Assembly: GCA_029561145.1 (NCBI GenBank)
Contig: JAKQJM010000086.1
Span: 1 to 41,465 of the forward strand
Length of the DNA: 41,465 nucleotides
Reading direction: 5' to 3'
Origin: Pseudomonadota bacterium
GTDB lineage: Bacteria; Pseudomonadota; Gammaproteobacteria; Xanthomonadales; Rhodanobacteraceae
The position numbers were made by a program, and so were the translations under genes. Below are positions 38,983 through 41,465 of this stretch, piece by piece (position 1 is the stretch's first letter; each line of letters starts with the position of its first letter). The notes under the pieces were generated by a model. That model saw only the letters and a program-made list of their open reading frames with translations. It had not been told where the DNA came from and did no database searches.

Positions 38983-41465
38983 ATGATCCGTGCTGGACGC
39001 CTTATCGCTTTGATCGCTGGATTTCTGCTGCTACTGATGGTTTTCCCGCTCGCGGCCAACGCTGCCGATACATCGGGGCAGCGCCTGCCGGCAACGGCAG
39101 CCCAACACGAAACCAGCGCCGCGATCATGGCGCGCCAGGCCGTCGCACCGCCTCGTCAACCGCGTCCGGATCGGGAACTCGAGTCTCCCGATCGCAGGCA
39201 CCTTCCGCAGAATCCCGACGCCCCGGCGATTTCGCAGTATCCACCGGCTGATCCTCGTGCTCCGGTTCTGCCAGGTCCGGCCATCCATACGACCAGTCTT
39301 GCCTTCGACGGCCCGACACTGATCGATACGGGAGCGTTTCCGCCCGACAGCATGGGCGCTGTCGGCCCCACCCAGTTCATCACCTTCGTCAATGGCCGAC
39401 TGCGCACCTTCACGAAGGCCGGCGTCGCCGATGGCGTGCTCGATGTCGATCCCGACGTGTTTTTCGCTTCGGTGACGACGCCCGTCAGTCCTCCGGTCGT
39501 CCTCGATTTCACGAGCGATCCGCAGATCCGCTACGACCGCGTGACCGGTCGCTGGTTCCTGTTGATCATCGATGTCCCCTGTACCAATGCGGGTTGCTCG
39601 ACCACGGCTGCAAACCGCGTGATGATTGCGGTCAGCGATGCGGCCAGCAATGGCACGATCAGTGGCAGCACGGTGTGGACATTCTTCTATTTTGTCGGCA
39701 GTGCGGGCAGCGATTTCCTCGACTATCCGGCGCTGGGCATCGACGTCAACGCGCTCTACATCGGCGGCAACATGTTCAGCAATGCGGGCTCGTTTGTGGG
39801 CACGAACGGATATGTCGTGCAGAAAGCCTCGATCCTTGGCGCCGGTCCGATCGTCACGACCGCATTTGCCAACCTGGCGGTGGGGACCGGTGCGGGTCCG
39901 TACACGCCGCGTGGCGTCGACAACTTCGACGTGGCCGCGACCGAGGGTTACTTCATCGGTGTGGACAATGCAACTTTCAGCACGCTGACGCTGCGCCGGG
40001 TTTCCAACCCCGGTTCGGCGACACCGACCATCTCGGCAAACATCAGCATCACCGTTCCAACCACCACGTTTCCCGATCGGGTCGAGCATCTCGGCAACAC
40101 AGGCGGCGCCAACGGGCGGCTTGATGCTCTGGACGACCGCCTGTATGAGGCGATGATGCGCAACGGTCGGCTGTGGACCGCACACAATTTCCGTGTCAGT
40201 GCTGCGGGAGTGGCCAACACGGCAGCGCAAGCACGCAACGCATCGCGCTGGTACGAGTTGCAGAATCTTTCAACCACCCCGACGATCGTGCAGTCGGGCA
40301 CCGTCTACGACAATGCCGCGACGCGGGCCGCAGCGCGCCAGTATTTCATCCCCTCGATCGCGGTGACGGGCCAGGGACATGCCGTGATCGGCTTCACCGC
40401 GGCGGGCGTGATCGGTGCAACACCGGCTTATACGGGCCGCCTGTCTGGCGATGCCCTCGGTTCGATGAATGGCTCGCCAGGTACCGGGGTCACGACTTTC
40501 GGGACATCGACGACGAACTACAACCCTCCCGCGGATCCCGGCGGGGCCGGCGGACGGCGCTGGGGTGACTATTCGTTCACGAGCGTCGATCCGATCGACG
40601 ACATGACCGTGTGGACGATCCAGGAATACAACCAGGCGACGAACAGTTACGCGGTCCGCGTCGGTAAGCTGCTGGCACCGCCACCCGCGACACCGACGTG
40701 CGCCGGTTCGCCGATCGTGTTCAATGGTCCGACCGGAAACGTCGTGATTGCGGCGACTTCGAGTGGAGGGTCGGGCTTCTACGATCCGGGCAGCAATCTC
40801 CCGCCGCCCGCGCTGCCGTTCAGCCATCTGTCGGCAACTGTCACCAATGCGGTCGTGAACAGCGTGACCTACAATTCACCGACCCAGGTGACGCTGAACA
40901 TCACCGCGTCAGCGGTAGGTCTGCAAAACGTCACGCTGACCAATCCAGACGGCCAGAACGTGACCGCTGTCGGCTGCATCAATGTGCAGAGCGTGGCGGT
41001 CAATGCTGATCTGTCGATCACCAAGACCGACGGCGTGACGACCGCGACGGCCGGTGGCTCGGTGACCTACACGATCACGGCAAGCAATGCGGGTCCGAGC
41101 AATGCGAGCGGTGCGACCGTGGCGGACACGTTCCCGGCGTCGCTGACTTGCACATGGACCTGCGTGGGCGCCGGCGGCGGCACCTGCACAGCGGCTGGTT
41201 CGGGCAACATCAACGACACGGTGAACCTGCCGAGTGGTGGCAGCACGACCTACACGGCGAGCTGCGCGATCTCGGCGGCAGCGACCGGATCGCTGTCCAA
41301 CACGGCCACCGTGGCAGCGCCGGGCGGCGTGACTGATCCGACGCCGGGCAACAACTCGGCGACGGATACCGACACGCTCGCCGCCTCGGCCAACCTCGGC
41401 ATCACCAAGACCGATGGCGTGACGACCGCAACGGCCGGTGGTTCGGTGACCTACACGATCACGGC
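38983..41465 (+). CDS. Large secreted protein with DUF11-type repeats, 3' end beyond the window
   Basis: From the ATG at 38983 (AGGGG upstream, good gap) the frame is open to the right edge: at least 827 residues. A signal peptide (MIRAGRLIALIAGFLLLLMV.., cleaved near NAADT) is followed by a Pro/Arg-rich stretch and a probable beta-propeller or similar large beta domain (about 100-560; DSMGAVGPTQFITFVNGRL, FLDYPALGIDVNALYIGGN). An IPT-like section (about 590-670) leads to DUF11 repeats beginning LSITKTDGVTTATAGGSVTY at about residue 678 and again at about 805. DUF11 repeats occur in bacterial surface and secreted proteins. Because it is cut, I cannot tell whether it ends with the IFANGF motif. 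Confidence 0.85.
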   Translation, partial: MIRAGRLIALIAGFLLLLMVFPLAANAADTSGQRLPATAAQHETSAAIMARQAVAPPRQPRPDRELESPDRRHLPQNPDAPAISQYPPADPRAPVLPGPAIHTTSLAFDGPTLIDTGAFPPDSMGAVGPTQFITFVNGRLRTFTKAGVADGVLDVDPDVFFASVTTPVSPPVVLDFTSDPQIRYDRVTGRWFLLIIDVPCTNAGCSTTAANRVMIAVSDAASNGTISGSTVWTFFYFVGSAGSDFLDYPALGIDVNALYIGGNMFSNAGSFVGTNGYVVQKASILGAGPIVTTAFANLAVGTGAGPYTPRGVDNFDVAATEGYFIGVDNATFSTLTLRRVSNPGSATPTISANISITVPTTTFPDRVEHLGNTGGANGRLDALDDRLYEAMMRNGRLWTAHNFRVSAAGVANTAAQARNASRWYELQNLSTTPTIVQSGTVYDNAATRAAARQYFIPSIAVTGQGHAVIGFTAAGVIGATPAYTGRLSGDALGSMNGSPGTGVTTFGTSTTNYNPPADPGGAGGRRWGDYSFTSVDPIDDMTVWTIQEYNQATNSYAVRVGKLLAPPPATPTCAGSPIVFNGPTGNVVIAATSSGGSGFYDPGSNLPPPALPFSHLSATVTNAVVNSVTYNSPTQVTLNITASAVGLQNVTLTNPDGQNVTAVGCINVQSVAVNADLSITKTDGVTTATAGGSVTYTITASNAGPSNASGATVADTFPASLTCTWTCVGAGGGTCTAAGSGNINDTVNLPSGGSTTYTASCAISAAATGSLSNTATVAAPGGVTDPTPGNNSATDTDTLAASANLGITKTDGVTTATAGGSVTYTIT
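41017..41465 (+). repeat. Near-identical 384-bp coding repeat (DUF11) truncated by the window end
   Basis: The stretch beginning ATCACCAAGACCGACGGCGT at 41017 recurs at 41401 with only three single-base differences over the 65 visible bases, an offset of 384 bases (128 codons). The differences seen (GAC/GAT, GCG/GCA, GGC/GGT) are synonymous. This implies recent duplication or gene conversion of DUF11 modules, probably continuing past the window. Confidence 0.85.

Overview
The window looks like a chromosomal segment of a GC-rich gammaproteobacterium of the Lysobacterales (Xanthomonadales), probably Rhodanobacteraceae and Dokdonella-like. This rests on the rho / trxA / rhlB neighbourhood, a TrpS with the C-terminal extension I associate with Xanthomonas relatives, palindromic dispersed repeats of the kind common in that order, and the style of the secreted proteins. 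The taxonomic call is inference; there is no rRNA in the window, and I found no tRNA, CRISPR array or insertion sequence.

Layout. (1) 231-7297, minus strand: a cbb3-type cytochrome c oxidase locus, transcribed ccoN > ccoO > ccoQ > ccoP > short ccoH-like > ccoI > ccoS > TauE/SafE-like membrane protein, mostly joined by 4-base stop/start overlaps. A well-placed Fnr/Anr-type box and -10 element lie upstream of ccoN, and two identical 98-bp tandem repeats separate ccoN from ccoO. No ccoG is present in its usual place. (2) 7447-11953: rho and trxA (minus) divergent from the RNA helicase gene rhlB (plus). Rho has a long disordered N-terminal segment and RhlB a long basic tail. (3) 12351-17237: type II secretion genes gspC, gspD, gspE without the rest of the gsp set. 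(4) 17322-21468: a DUF937/YidB-like protein with an EF-hand-like loop, an orphan Hpt protein, arginase, and a membrane PAS-PAS-GGDEF diguanylate cyclase. (5) 21652-32975, minus strand: a secreted-protease island with two HExxHxxGxxH metallopeptidases flanking a 2062-residue subtilisin-like protease, then an unrecognised secreted protein. (6) 33144-38606: trpS, a secreted PHB-depolymerase-like esterase, dusB, a DedA membrane protein and a ribokinase. (7) 38983 to the right edge: a large secreted protein with DUF11-type repeats, cut by the window.

The genes suggest a low-oxygen-adapted respiratory bacterium that exports many proteins. The type II secretion genes are plausible exporters of the signal-peptide-bearing proteases and esterase, but this is inference. 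The most unusual signal is a nine-residue motif, D-x-I-F-x-[DN]-G-F-[DEQ], found in four otherwise different secreted enzymes: at the extreme C-terminus of both metallopeptidases, inside the subtilase, and just after the signal peptide of the esterase. Its codons differ between copies, so it looks conserved as peptide and may be an undescribed sorting, processing or binding tag.
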